A stretch of DNA of 50,106 bases, taken from CAZXPG01 sp964643145. GTDB lineage: Bacteria > Pseudomonadota > Alphaproteobacteria > Rickettsiales > Arcanibacteraceae. Position numbers and translations under genes: made by a program. This document shows positions 31,983-42,700 of the stretch, piece by piece. Location: assembly GCA_964643145.1 (NCBI GenBank), contig CAZXPG010000007.1, forward strand, positions 1-50,106. Reading direction: 5' to 3'. The notes below the pieces were generated by a model. That model did no database searches and was not told where the DNA came from. It saw nothing but the letters and a program-made list of their open reading frames with translations. Position 1 is the stretch's first letter; each line of letters starts with the position of its first letter.

Positions 31983-32654
31983 ATGTCGTACCATTTGACC
32001 AGAACCATTCTTATCTATAATCGAACCCCCGTGCTACTGCAATTGTTAAAACAACAGTTGCCTGCATCATATGAGCTCCATCTAGCTGAAAACATCACTC
32101 TATTAGAAAACAGGCTGGAAAGGGGGGGGTATGATAGCGTGCTGATAAATAATACTGACTCCTCTGCCCACTCCGCCCTAATAGATTGCATCAATCGCTA
32201 TGCTGATATGCTCCCAATCCTACTGCTTTCATCGCCAGGATGCCCCACAGTGGCTACATGCAAAATACTATCTAAACCTGTGTACTTACAAGATATCATT
32301 ACTATTTTGGCTCCTATCGCAACCATTGAAAACCACGCTGATACAGCACTCCGCCTCACAGCCTACTACACGCTTTTTTCTGCTAGCCGCACCTTAAAGA
32401 CACATGAAGATCATTTCCCTCTTACAGAAAAGGAAGTTGCACTGCTTAAATATCTTTATACACGGCAAGGCGAAACGATAAGTAAGGACGAATTACTGCA
32501 TCATATATGGGGATATGCTGAAGGCAGCGATAGCCATACTATCGAAACCCATATCTACCGTCTTCGCCAAAAAATTGACAATACCATACCACTGATTGTC
32601 ACCGAAGACAATGGCTACCGCCTCTATACTCCTCCTCCTATAAATGATGGGTAA
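31983..32654 (+). CDS. OmpR-type regulator with degenerate receiver domain
   Basis: A 223-aa protein. The C-terminal part (about 125-215) is a winged-helix DNA-binding domain: FPLTEKEVALLKYLYTRQGETISKDELLHHIWGY, then SHTIETHIYRLRQKID and VTEDNGYRLY. The N-terminal part has receiver-like spacing (TILIYNRTPVLLQLL, YDSVLINNTD, ILSKPVYLQDI) but lacks the acidic pair after the first strand, and the phosphoacceptor Asp position reads Asn. The Lys-Pro pair is kept. It probably works without phosphorylation, as in atypical response regulators. It diverges from ribA across about 65 bp. Target unknown. Confidence 0.82.
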   Translation: MSYHLTRTILIYNRTPVLLQLLKQQLPASYELHLAENITLLENRLERGGYDSVLINNTDSSAHSALIDCINRYADMLPILLLSSPGCPTVATCKILSKPVYLQDIITILAPIATIENHADTALRLTAYYTLFSASRTLKTHEDHFPLTEKEVALLKYLYTRQGETISKDELLHHIWGYAEGSDSHTIETHIYRLRQKIDNTIPLIVTEDNGYRLYTPPPINDG

Positions 32655-32754
32655 GCATGGCGACATGTGTCCGTACAGGCCCTATAAAATTCATTTGTAC
32701 AACAATGCCAACCATGCCATACTCCTCCCCTAACCTCTAAACATCTTGCAAACC

Positions 32755-34050
32755 ATGCTGCCGCGCTCTCTGCTTATTTACTGCCATCCCAAACTTATTA
32801 CCCTGTTTTTTCTGGGATTCTCCAGTGGGTTACCCCTTGCACTAGTATCAATTTCTGCCACACTTGGTATTTGGTTAACCGAAACCGCGGTTGATAAAAC
32901 AACGATAGGCTTATTCGCTATCGTTGCCACGCCCTACACGCTAAAATTTTTGTGGGCACCCCTTATTGACCAGTTCTCCCTCCCCTATCTCTCGCAGTTG
33001 CTTGGAAAACGTACCAGTTGGATGATTCTTTCACAACTTATGGTTATCATCTCCATGATCCTACTCGGGAATAGCGACCCATGGGAGATGCCCTGGCAAA
33101 CGGCACTACTGGCGTTTCTTCTTGCATTTGCTTCTGCCACCCAAGATATTGTTATTGATGCTTACCGTATTGAAACGCTTGAAGAAAAGCAGCAAGGCCT
33201 AGGTGCTGGCATGGCGGTGTTCGGGTATCGGGTAGGAATGCTGGTATCAGGTGCAGGGGCTCTTTATCTCGCTGAATATTACAGTTGGTCTGTAGTCTAT
33301 CTGTTGATGGCCACCTGCGTTGCTGTGGGCATTATTACTATCCTCATTGCGGGAGAACCACCACAACCTTCCTCCGTTTTACCAACATCAGTACCTAAAA
33401 CAGGCAGGCTATCCGCATGGCTTAATCGCGCCGTTCTTACCCCCTTCACTGATTTCATCCACCGGCGCGGCTGGTACATTATTCTTGCTTTTATCCTGTT
33501 TTATAAATTTGGCGATGCCTTAGCAGGGGCAATGAGCAGCACGTTTTTTATCGAGGCAGGCTTTAGTAAGGTAGAAATTGCCAATATTAACAAACTATTT
33601 GGTTTTATCGCCACCTTGCTTGGTACTTTTGTAGGAGGCACACTGATATACCGTATTGGTCTAGTAAAAAGCTTGTGGATATGCGGTATTCTACAAATGG
33701 TTTCCAACCTGATGTTTGCATTGCAGGCAAGCGTGGGCTACAACACAGAACTACTGGCAATTACCATCGGCTTTGAAAATTTCAGCAGCGGCATGGGAAA
33801 TGCGGCACTTGTCACCTATCTGAGCAGCCTGTGTAATATTTCCTACACAGCCACACAATATGCCTTACTCAGTTCGTTTTCGGCAATGGGAAGAACCTGG
33901 CTTTCTGCTTCTGCTGGATATCTGGTGGAACAGTTAGACTGGGTATATTTCTTTATACTCACCACCTTTGCTGCCATTCCTGGCCTTATCTTCCTTAGCA
34001 TCCTCACCCGCTACATACCACAAACGGTAGTAGCTAAAGTCAGGGAGTAG
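32755..34050 (+). CDS. AmpG-like major facilitator transporter (muropeptide permease family)
   Basis: A 431-aa inner-membrane transporter with about 12 hydrophobic helices. AmpG-type signatures are FFLGFSSGLPLALV in the first helix, TIGLFAIVATPYTLKFLWAPLIDQ between helices 2 and 3, and the acidic helix-4 region FASATQDIVIDAYRIE. AmpG imports anhydro-muropeptides for cell-wall recycling. Related AmpG-like proteins may carry other substrates, so the exact cargo is open. Start is ATG 32755; a TTG nine bases upstream is unlikely. It may follow the atypical regulator in one transcript (100 bp gap). Confidence 0.85.
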   Translation: MLPRSLLIYCHPKLITLFFLGFSSGLPLALVSISATLGIWLTETAVDKTTIGLFAIVATPYTLKFLWAPLIDQFSLPYLSQLLGKRTSWMILSQLMVIISMILLGNSDPWEMPWQTALLAFLLAFASATQDIVIDAYRIETLEEKQQGLGAGMAVFGYRVGMLVSGAGALYLAEYYSWSVVYLLMATCVAVGIITILIAGEPPQPSSVLPTSVPKTGRLSAWLNRAVLTPFTDFIHRRGWYIILAFILFYKFGDALAGAMSSTFFIEAGFSKVEIANINKLFGFIATLLGTFVGGTLIYRIGLVKSLWICGILQMVSNLMFALQASVGYNTELLAITIGFENFSSGMGNAALVTYLSSLCNISYTATQYALLSSFSAMGRTWLSASAGYLVEQLDWVYFFILTTFAAIPGLIFLSILTRYIPQTVVAKVRE

Positions 34051-34054
34051 TAAA

Positions 34055-34080
34055 GAGCCTAGAGGTATAACTCCAGGCTC
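34055..34080. terminator. Bidirectional terminator between the transporter and clpX
   Basis: GAGCCT-A-GAG (34055-34064) pairs with CTC-C-AGGCTC (34071-34080) around GTATAA. T-rich stretches follow on both sides, so it can end both convergent transcripts. Confidence 0.6.
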
Positions 34081-34092
34081 GTGTTACTATTT

Positions 34093-35379
34093 CTATGATG
34101 TAGAAACCTTAGGCTTGCTTACTGCCTTTTCCTTCTTTTTATCGCTATAGGTAAGGATGGGGGAACTCTTACCTTCAGCCACTTCACCGTTGATAAGCAC
34201 CTCTTCAACATCTTTTGTGCCTGGCAAATCATACATGGAATCAAGCAAGATACCTTCCATAATAGCACGTAGGCCACGCGCACCCGTCTTACGCTGAATG
34301 GCTTTATCAGCGATTACTTTAAGCGCATCGCTGGAGAAAGTAAGCTTAACGTTCTCCATCTCAAACAACTTCTGATATTGTTTTACCAATGCATTCTTTG
34401 GATTAACCAAAATTTCAATTAAGGCAGCTTCATCCAAATCATTCAAGGTAGCAACAACGGGAAGACGGCCAACAAATTCAGGAATCAAGCCAAATTTCAC
34501 CAGATCTTCCGGCTCAATACGACGCAGAATTTCACCGGTACGGCTATTCTCTGGATTTTGCACATCAGCACCAAAACCAATAGAGGTATCACGTCCACGT
34601 GCCGAAATGATTTTTTCCAACCCTGAAAACGCTCCACCACAAATAAATAGGATATTAGTAGTATCCACTTGCAGGAATTCCTGCTGCGGGTGTTTCCTTC
34701 CCCCTTGTGGCGGAACCGAAGCCACCGTGCCTTCCATAATTTTAAGCAGTGCCTGCTGCACCCCTTCACCAGATACGTCGCGGGTAATAGAAGGATTATC
34801 TGATTTACGTGAAATTTTATCGACTTCATCAATATAGACAATACCGCGCTGCGCCCTGTCTACATTATAATCCGCTGCCTGCAACAAGCGCAGAATAATA
34901 TTTTCTACATCTTCCCCCACATAGCCTGCTTCCGTGAGGCTGGTAGCATCTGCCATAGTGAAAGGCACATCAAGAATGCGCGCCAAGGTTTGGGCAAGCA
35001 ATGTTTTTCCACAACCGGTTGGGCCGATTAATAGAATATTCGCCTTGGCAATCTCAATGTCGTTTGAACCTTTTTCAATATGGGAAAGCCGCTTATAATG
35101 GTTATGCACCGCCACTGAAAGCACACGCTTGGCATGTTCTTGGCCAATGACATAGTCATCCAGTACCGCACATATATCCTTTGGACGAGGCACACCCTCG
35201 CCAGTTTTAACCAATGAAGTTTTATTTTCTTCACGGATGATATCCAGGCAAAGCTCTACACATTCATCACAAATGAATACGGTAGGCCCGGCAATTAATT
35301 TACGTACTTCATGTTGGCTCTTGCCACAAAAAGAACAATATAAGGTATTTTTGGATTCCTGCCCGTCTGATTTTATCAT
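34093..35379 (-). CDS. clpX: ATP-dependent Clp protease ATP-binding subunit ClpX
   Basis: The single-ring AAA+ unfoldase partner of ClpP. The 428-aa protein has an N-terminal C4 zinc domain (CSFCGKSQ and CDECVELC), Walker A GPTGCGKTLLAQ, pore loop GYVGEDVE, Walker B IVYIDEVDKI, RDVSGEGVQQALLKIMEGT and the IGF ClpP-docking loop in SIGFGADV. It lies 94 bp after clpP on the same strand, the usual tig-clpP-clpX order. SmpB at 47574 belongs to the tmRNA pathway that sends tagged proteins to ClpXP. Confidence 0.98.
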   Translation of the reverse strand: MIKSDGQESKNTLYCSFCGKSQHEVRKLIAGPTVFICDECVELCLDIIREENKTSLVKTGEGVPRPKDICAVLDDYVIGQEHAKRVLSVAVHNHYKRLSHIEKGSNDIEIAKANILLIGPTGCGKTLLAQTLARILDVPFTMADATSLTEAGYVGEDVENIILRLLQAADYNVDRAQRGIVYIDEVDKISRKSDNPSITRDVSGEGVQQALLKIMEGTVASVPPQGGRKHPQQEFLQVDTTNILFICGGAFSGLEKIISARGRDTSIGFGADVQNPENSRTGEILRRIEPEDLVKFGLIPEFVGRLPVVATLNDLDEAALIEILVNPKNALVKQYQKLFEMENVKLTFSSDALKVIADKAIQRKTGARGLRAIMEGILLDSMYDLPGTKDVEEVLINGEVAEGKSSPILTYSDKKKEKAVSKPKVSTS

Positions 35380-35473
35380 TTACTGTACCATTTTTACGTA
35401 TAAGATTTTTAAAGTAAAGCTCCGGCAGTTTGCTTCTATGTGACTATTTCGCTACACTCTATCCGACGCTAGA

Positions 35474-36112
35474 CTATTCTGGCTTTTTGGTTGCCCCTTC
35501 TTTGGCGGGACGTTTTTCAATAATTTCATCAATCAGCCCAAACGCCTTGGCACCTTCAGATGTCATAAAATTATCACGTTCCATATTTTTCTCAATCACA
35601 CTTAATTTCTGACCCGTATGTTTTACATAGATATGGTTCAACCGCGATTTTAAGGAAAGAATTTCCTTAGCGTGGATCTCAATATCCGTTGCTTGACCCT
35701 GGAAACCACCAGAAGGTTGATGGATCATAATGCGCGCATTAGGAAGTGCAAAACGCCGCCCGGGCTCTCCTGCTGCCAGGAGAAGTGACCCCATAGAAGC
35801 CGCCTGACCTATACAGAGCGTAGATACCTTGGGACGAATATATTGCATTGTGTCATAAATCGACAAGCCCGATGTCACCACACCGCCTGGCGAATTAATA
35901 TATAGGGAAATATCTTTATCCGGATTTTCCGCTTCGAGGAAAAGCAACTGTGCCACAATCAGGCTCGCCATGGAATCATTGACCGGGCCGATAAGAAAAA
36001 TAATGCGCTCTTTTAACAAACGTGAGAAAATATCATAGGATCTTTCACCACGATTTGTCTGCTCGATTACCATCGGAACTAGATTCATATATGTATCAAT
36101 AATGTCATTCAT
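35474..36112 (-). CDS. clpP: ATP-dependent Clp protease proteolytic subunit
   Basis: A serine peptidase forming the double-heptamer chamber used by ClpA and ClpX. From ATG 36112 it is 212 aa, with Ser106 in CIGQAASMGSLLLAAG, His131 in IMIHQPSGG and the catalytic Asp near residue 180 in MERDNFMT. AGGT lies about 8 nt upstream of this start; the longer reading to 36148 lacks family similarity. It lies between tig and clpX. Confidence 0.97.
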   Translation of the reverse strand: MNDIIDTYMNLVPMVIEQTNRGERSYDIFSRLLKERIIFLIGPVNDSMASLIVAQLLFLEAENPDKDISLYINSPGGVVTSGLSIYDTMQYIRPKVSTLCIGQAASMGSLLLAAGEPGRRFALPNARIMIHQPSGGFQGQATDIEIHAKEILSLKSRLNHIYVKHTGQKLSVIEKNMERDNFMTSEGAKAFGLIDEIIEKRPAKEGATKKPE

Positions 36113-36261
36113 TCTCTTACCTGTATAAGTTAGTAGTCTCTGCATCACCAGACTATGATATCTGTAATTTTCAGTTGTTAAAGCCCTTTTTTCGGTTTTT
36201 TATCCTATAAGCGTAAAAAATATTGATTTTTAATGTTTGTGTGACAAAAAAATCAGGCTAT

Positions 36262-36297
36262 AAAAAAAAGTCTAACGTTTGTACGTCAGACTTTTTT
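36262..36297 (-). terminator. Rho-independent terminator after tig
   Basis: On the minus strand GTCTGACG pairs with CGTTAGAC around a 6-nt loop and is followed by a run of eight T. It lies about 50 bp after the tig stop, so tig and clpP need separate promoters. Confidence 0.8.
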
Positions 36298-36339
36298 ATT
36301 TGCATAGGTTCCCACCAGAAATGCATTACTGCTGGAAAC

Positions 36340-37665
36340 CTACTCTGCTGCCTCGGTAACATCCGTATCAAGCACATCCATCATTTCTTTAAAAGAAATA
36401 GTTTTTTCTGATACAGTTGCATTATCAATAATAAAATCTACCGTCTTATCTTCAATGATCGGGCCCTTCAACTGCTCAACCGCGTCTGGATGTTTACGGA
36501 AATAGGCTATTACCGCATGTTCTTGCCCTGGATAGGCGCGCGTTTGCGCATAAATTGCCTTCTGAATTTCTTCCTGCGTGACAACCAGCTTATGTTCACG
36601 GCTTACTTCCGCCATTAAGATACCCAACTTCACCCGACGCTCGGCAATACGACGATATTCCTGCTGCTGCTCTTCTTCTGACTTGTTCGTATCAAGTTCG
36701 TCTTCCTGCTTGGCTGATTTCCACAGCGCATCAAACTCGGCTTCCACCATTTTACTTGGTACAGGAAACGTGCACAATGTTTCCAGTATATCAAACAACT
36801 CTTTTTTTATCTTCGTACGAGAAACAGATGCACTATCTCTTTCAAGCTGGTTCCTCAACATCTCTTTTAGATGTTCCAGGTTTTCCATACCAAATTGCGC
36901 TGCCAATGTATCATCTACAGGCGAAGCAACGGCTACAAGCACTTCTTTCACCGCCACATTAAACACAGCAGCTTTACCTGCCAGCGGCGCATGGTGATAT
37001 TCTTCCGGGAAGGTCACATTCACAACACGGTTTTCACCGGCAGAAACACCGACAAGCTGCTCTTCAAAACCGGCAATAAACTGGTTAGAGCCAAGTTCTA
37101 AACGGAAATTTTCCGCTTTCCCCCCCTCAAACGGCACAGCATCAACACTACCTTCATAATCAATGACAACGGCATCACCCATTTCAGCTTTTTTAGATGT
37201 CTCAGGAGCACTAAACTTCTTAGTGTAGGCAGCAAGACGATCCAACGCTTCATTAATATCGTCATCACTGATTTCAGCCACCAGCTTTTCCAGTTTCACT
37301 ACAGAAAAATCGGGCAATGTCACTTCAGGAAATATTTCCAGTGACACGCTATATTCCAAGTCTTCCCCTTCCTGGAAATTAGCAATCTGGATATCAGGCT
37401 GGGTAGCCGGACGCAGCTTTTCATCTGCATAGAGCTTACGGGAGGTGTCATTAATAGTATCACGCAATGCTTCTTCAAGCAATTCAGCACCATAACGTTT
37501 AGTCAGGATATTTAACGGCACCTTACCTTTTCTAAAACCTGGCATCTGCGCTGTTTTAGCGATATTATCCAGACGGCGGCTTACCTGCGCTGTAATTTCT
37601 TCGGCGGCAACTTTTACCTTATATTCCCGGTAAAGCCCTTCCTTGCTGACTTCCGTAATCTGCAT
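36340..37665 (-). CDS. tig: Trigger factor
   Basis: A ribosome-bound chaperone and peptidyl-prolyl isomerase. The 441-aa protein has the ribosome-docking signature MPGFRKGKVPLNILTKRYG (about 40-58), a FKBP-like domain (about 155-240, with GDAVVIDYEGSVDAVPFEGG), and the helical C-terminal arms. It is the first gene of the tig-clpP-clpX group, read from the same strand as tRNA-Leu 42 bp upstream. The C-terminal end is acidic, as usual. Confidence 0.97.
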   Translation of the reverse strand: MQITEVSKEGLYREYKVKVAAEEITAQVSRRLDNIAKTAQMPGFRKGKVPLNILTKRYGAELLEEALRDTINDTSRKLYADEKLRPATQPDIQIANFQEGEDLEYSVSLEIFPEVTLPDFSVVKLEKLVAEISDDDINEALDRLAAYTKKFSAPETSKKAEMGDAVVIDYEGSVDAVPFEGGKAENFRLELGSNQFIAGFEEQLVGVSAGENRVVNVTFPEEYHHAPLAGKAAVFNVAVKEVLVAVASPVDDTLAAQFGMENLEHLKEMLRNQLERDSASVSRTKIKKELFDILETLCTFPVPSKMVEAEFDALWKSAKQEDELDTNKSEEEQQQEYRRIAERRVKLGILMAEVSREHKLVVTQEEIQKAIYAQTRAYPGQEHAVIAYFRKHPDAVEQLKGPIIEDKTVDFIIDNATVSEKTISFKEMMDVLDTDVTEAAE

Positions 37666-37707
37666 TGACTCACTTCCTGCTTATTTAGTGATAATTCTAA
37701 TTTTTTG

Positions 37708-37792
37708 TGGTGCGGGTGGAGGGACTTGAACCCCCACGACTTGCGTCGCCAGAACCTAAATCTGGTGCGTCTGCCAATTTCGCCACACCCGC
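37708..37792 (-). tRNA. tRNA-Leu (anticodon TAG)
   Basis: Minus-strand cloverleaf of 85 nt with the long variable arm of leucine tRNAs. Acceptor GCGGGTG/CACCCGC, anticodon stem CCAGA/TCTGG with loop TTTAGGT (anticodon TAG), T arm with GTTCAAGTC, discriminator A and encoded CCA. Reads CTN codons, mainly CTA and CTG. Confidence 0.97.
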
Positions 37793-37944
37793 CTCTTTTA
37801 TCTTAAGCTGCAAAGACGACATAGAAATTATAGAGTTACATTTGTAAAAGCAATAAAAACTTACATGTCTTTATGTATTTTCTTACTTTTGGCCATGGTT
37901 TTACTCTTGCAAAGTCATAGCTTCACTTTACAATGAGGTGCATA

Positions 37945-39708
37945 ATGCCTTATCTATACGTCTTTTTTCTGGTTATTTTGCTGGCCGCCTCCCCTGTAAT
38001 GGCTAACCCGGCTGTTCCTTATACCGTATCTATTACGGGTGTGAAGAATAAAGCACTACTAAAGGCATTACAGGATTCTTCTGATAGTATTGCGTTGGCA
38101 AAAAAACCACCTACCACCTTGGCACTCTTAGCACTAAGGGTACGCACCGATGCTCGTCGCTTCCGCCAGCTCCTTGATTCATTTGGCTATTATGCGGCTA
38201 ACGTTAAACCCGCTATTGACGAAGAAACACAGCCTGCTAAAGTGAGTTTTGCCGTGCAGCTTGGCAAGCCGTTTGTATTTTCCTCGGTCACTATCACCAG
38301 CAGCACCCCTATTCCTTCCCTATCCTTTCCCAGCTTAGAACAGCTGGGATTAACGCCAGGCACGATAGCTGAAGCCAAAACGGTAGTAAGTGCACAGGAT
38401 GCTATTCTGCGCCATATCAATGAACAGGGCTATCCTTACGCTACTGTTAACTCTCCAACTGTCGTAGTAGACCATGCTACCCATAATATGAATGTGGCAT
38501 TTACCGTGTCTCCTGGCCCTATCGCCTATTTTGGCGCAACAAATATTGCAGGCTTTACATCAGTTGACCCCGATTTTATCCGCAAAAAAATTCCCTGGGA
38601 AGAAGGTGCTCTCTATACACCTGCGCTGATAGAAAAATATGAGAAAATTTTAAATGACAGCGCGTTATTTTCAATTGCTACCGTCACCAAATCATCTGCG
38701 CTTGACCCTGGCAACCAGTTACCCATTACAGTCACGTTAAAAGAACGCCCCCACCGCACCATCAAAACCGGGGTCAATTACCAGACCGATGACGGGCCAG
38801 GGGTAAAGCTGCTCTGGCAGCACCGCAACCTCTTCCATCACGGCGAACAGCTTGATATTGGCGGCAGCGTGTCAGGGGTAAAGCGCACCTTAAATAACAG
38901 ATTGACCTTTGGTAATTTTCTGCGAAAAGACCAGTCGCTAAAATTATTCTTTACCCTGGATAATGAAGATACCGATGCCTATTTCAGTAATAATCTCAGC
39001 ATTGGCACCACTATTGAACGAAAAATCACCACACCGCTTACGCTGGGCATCGGAACAAATTATAAACTTTCCCATATTAAACGAACAGAAGAAAATGATA
39101 ATTTTGGCCTGATTTCCTTCCCGCTTTATGCCAATTATGATTCACGCAATAATGCCCTTGACCCTTCTTCCGGCAATAACAGCAGCCTGCAATTCACCCC
39201 ATCATTCAACACATTGGCAGGCAGTAGCAGCTTTACCAAAGAATATGCCAGCACTACCCACTATATGGCATTCTCTACCTTACCCAAACTGGTGCTGGCA
39301 GGACGGGCGGCTTTAGGGCTGATCCAAAGCCCGTCAACTGGCAGCGTGCCACTGGATGAACGGTTCTACGCCGGAGGAAGCGGTTCGGTTCGCGGCTATG
39401 GCTATCAGAGCCTAGGCCCCACGGAAGATGGCACACCAACAGGCGGTAGGTCACTGATAGAAATGTCGGGTGAAGTGCGCTATAAACTCTCACCTAAAAT
39501 AGGGCTAGTAGCCTTTTTAGATGGTGGCAACAGCTACAGCACCCCTGTGCCTGACGTTAGTGAGGGCATCTATCTCGGCACCGGCGCAGGTATCCGCTAC
39601 TATACAGAAATTGCTCCGATACGTTTTGATATTGGTGTGCCGCTTGACAATGATAAAGCTTCTGGCTCTCCTATACAATTTTATATCAGCTTAGGACAGG
39701 CTTTTTAA
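37945..39708 (+). CDS. tamA: TamA-like outer-membrane protein (Omp85 family)
   Basis: The outer-membrane part of the translocation and assembly module, which with TamB aids autotransporter insertion and lipid transport to the outer membrane. The 587-aa protein has a signal peptide (MPYLYVFFLVILLAASPVMA), POTRA-type repeats (about 25-260) and a C-terminal 16-strand barrel with the Omp85 loop-6 motif FYAGGSGSVRGYGYQSLGP. It ends with aromatic Phe (GQAF). ATG 37945 is preferred because GAGGT lies 5 nt upstream; an ATG 12 nt earlier overlaps that site. tamB follows after 3 bp. Confidence 0.94.
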   Translation: MPYLYVFFLVILLAASPVMANPAVPYTVSITGVKNKALLKALQDSSDSIALAKKPPTTLALLALRVRTDARRFRQLLDSFGYYAANVKPAIDEETQPAKVSFAVQLGKPFVFSSVTITSSTPIPSLSFPSLEQLGLTPGTIAEAKTVVSAQDAILRHINEQGYPYATVNSPTVVVDHATHNMNVAFTVSPGPIAYFGATNIAGFTSVDPDFIRKKIPWEEGALYTPALIEKYEKILNDSALFSIATVTKSSALDPGNQLPITVTLKERPHRTIKTGVNYQTDDGPGVKLLWQHRNLFHHGEQLDIGGSVSGVKRTLNNRLTFGNFLRKDQSLKLFFTLDNEDTDAYFSNNLSIGTTIERKITTPLTLGIGTNYKLSHIKRTEENDNFGLISFPLYANYDSRNNALDPSSGNNSSLQFTPSFNTLAGSSSFTKEYASTTHYMAFSTLPKLVLAGRAALGLIQSPSTGSVPLDERFYAGGSGSVRGYGYQSLGPTEDGTPTGGRSLIEMSGEVRYKLSPKIGLVAFLDGGNSYSTPVPDVSEGIYLGTGAGIRYYTEIAPIRFDIGVPLDNDKASGSPIQFYISLGQAF

Positions 39709-39711
39709 CTG

Positions 39712-42700
39712 ATGATATTTATTGCAAAAACACTACGTATCCTGCTACTGCTACTGCTCATATTGGGCGGAATAGTTATGGCATTATGGGGATGGCTGCA
39801 AACTGGTACAGGGCAACGTCAGCTTGCTGCCTGGATTGAAAAAACACTTAGCACGCCTTCCACTCAAATATCACTACAAGGGTTATCTGGCCAACTGCCG
39901 CAGGACATACAGTTGGATAGTATTAAAGTGCACAATGCCAAGGGCGAAACCGAACTTGTTGTTCACAATGCCCGGCTTGCCTGGTCGCCACTCGCGTTAT
40001 TTACAAAAAAAATATCTATCACCCACCTAACCGCGGAGCATATTGCTGTAACACCACACCCCAGCGAGAAACAAGCCGCGCACCCAACTTCCACGCCTGT
40101 AAATCCGGCACTGCTTGGTCTGCTTTCCCATCTCGCCGTTCAGGATTTCGAGATAAAAAAACTGACGCTTGCTATGCCAGGCACAGAAAAGCACTTTACC
40201 TATACACTCTATGGCGGTATGAAGCCACGAGCAGAAACACAGGGTTCCCGTGCTTCCCTGCATATGGAAACACTGGCAGGCCCAAACTCCCATCTGGTAT
40301 TGACTGCTGACTTCATCCCTAAAACTTCACAGCTTGCCCTGCATGGCTATTTTAATGAAGAGGCTGGCGGTATCGTAGGCACTATGCTTTCCCTTCCCTC
40401 CAGTGAGACTATATTCTTCCGCTTGGACGGAGAAGCCCCTCTCACCAACTGGCAAGGCACATTCAACCTTTCGCTTTCTTCCAGCACTGTGCTTGCTGGC
40501 ACTGTTGCGCTACCACGTAAGAAAGAGGGCTTCACCCCGCAATTAGATGCCACCCTTACCCCCGTTGTCCGTTTTGTTCCGGCAGCACTTGCACCCTATC
40601 TGCCGGAAGATGCACCGTTCCACCTTGTCCTGAATAGCCAGATCAACGAAACAGGTACCATTGCTATCAATACGCTATCGCTTTCTAGTAAACAGCACCA
40701 ATTGCGCTTTTCCGGCACGATTGATAAGGATGAAACAAAAGGTACGCTAACGGGTAGGTTAAGCGTCCCTGCACCGTTTGGCGAGCATGTTGCGTTTACC
40801 CTTCCTATAACGAAAAATGCCAGCACGCTTACCCTTCATGGTGCCAAAGCCACACTACTTTCAGGCCACGCCACCGGCAATGCAACGTTTTTGCTAGATA
40901 AACACACACTTGACAGCACTATACGCTATGAGACAGAGTCCAGAGAAAGCAACCAGTTTACGCTTACTACCCATCTTTCCGGCACATGGGAAGACCCACG
41001 GCTAGAGGCAAAACTGGAAGGACAACATCTAAAACACGACATCCTTACCCTCCCCTCACTTACAGCTACACTGGAAGCCCACCACCTGGCTAGCACGCCG
41101 GAAGGGGAAATAACCCTGACAGCGCAGAATAATGAACAGACTTATAGGCTGCACAGTCCGTTTTCACTGGCAAAAGACCGGCTGGATTTCCCTAAGCTCC
41201 TCTTTACCACACCAGATACCTCCATTCAAGGCAAGCTGCATTTTTATACAGCAACCCAGCTGCTGGAAGGAACCCTGCAAGGCAATAGTAACCTGGCGTT
41301 ATTATCTCCCTACCTCTCTGAAAAAGCAGCAGGAAACTTTAACTTTACTCTCGCTCTTAGCCCCCAAGATGCACAGCAAAATGCCACCATTCGCTTAAAT
41401 GGCCAGCAACTGCGCTATGGTACAGCTGCCCTACAGAAACTGAGTGCAAACGGTGAGGTAACGGATATTTTACGCGCGGCACAAGCTAGAGCCACTATAC
41501 AGCTTGATGGGCTGCATTCAGGTAACATACAAGAGGGAAACATCACCCTCGAAGCGCATGGCTCCAAAGAGCGTGTGGATTTCTCAACCAGGTTGACCGC
41601 ACTGATTAACCGGCCACTTACCCTTATGGCGCAAGGGCATATAGAGCCTGGTGACACACTGACTACCACGGTGGAAACAATGAGCGGGCAGTATAGTCGA
41701 AAAGATTTTGCTCTCCTTACTCCCTTGATACTCAAACACTCCTCCACCAGCACATCAATTGCCCCTACACGTCTGCGCTACACTACGGGCACTTTATCTG
41801 CTGCGGGGGAAATATCACCAAACCGAGCCGATATTACAGCAGAACTACAGGGGCTACCGCTTTCTGCCCTGCCCTTTAACATCCAAAAACTGAACGGCAC
41901 ATTAAACGGCACCATGGATGGCAAACTTTTCGTTACCGGCAAACCAGCTTCGCCTACCCTAAGCCTTTCTATAGAACTAGCACAGCTTGCCTATCAGGGA
42001 AAAACACCGGCTCCAACATTACCTCCTCTTTCCTTTAAGGCCAATGCCACCTTAGCCGGTAAGAAGCTTAATGCGGAAGGCACGCTTCATTCTGCCACGG
42101 GAAAACAAGCAGAACTTAGCTTCTCCCTTCCTGCTGATTTCTCTCTCGCACCCTTTAGTTTCTCGCTGCCGGAGAATGGCCAACTGCAAGGGCATATCAC
42201 CTCGGAAGTGAATATTGCCGCGTTAAACAGCGTGCTGATGCTGGATAACCAGACGCTGGCAGGCACACTCAGCACCAACATCACCGTAAGCGGCACCGCC
42301 CTCCATCCTGAATTTACCGGCACCAGCACACTCACAAACGGCGAATATCAGCATAATATCGCTGGTATTTTGCTGCATAATATTGATGCCTCCTTACGTC
42401 TTTCCAAAAACCGCATTGAGATTACCCATGCGAACGCCACCGATGGCGGCAAAGGCACCATGCAAGCAAGCGGTGGTATAGATATTGGCGAGCACAGCAC
42501 TGCAAATGTAAAGAGCACGCTCAAGAATTTTTATCTCATGCGTAGTGATGATTTGAAGGTGAATCTCAGTGGCGATACAACCCTTTCTGGCCCAGTTGAT
42601 AGCCTTGGCGTGCAAGGCACATTCACCGTGAATAAGGCCGAAATCCATATTCCCGACCGGATTGCCCCGGCCATTACCAAGTTAAATGTCACTGAAATTA

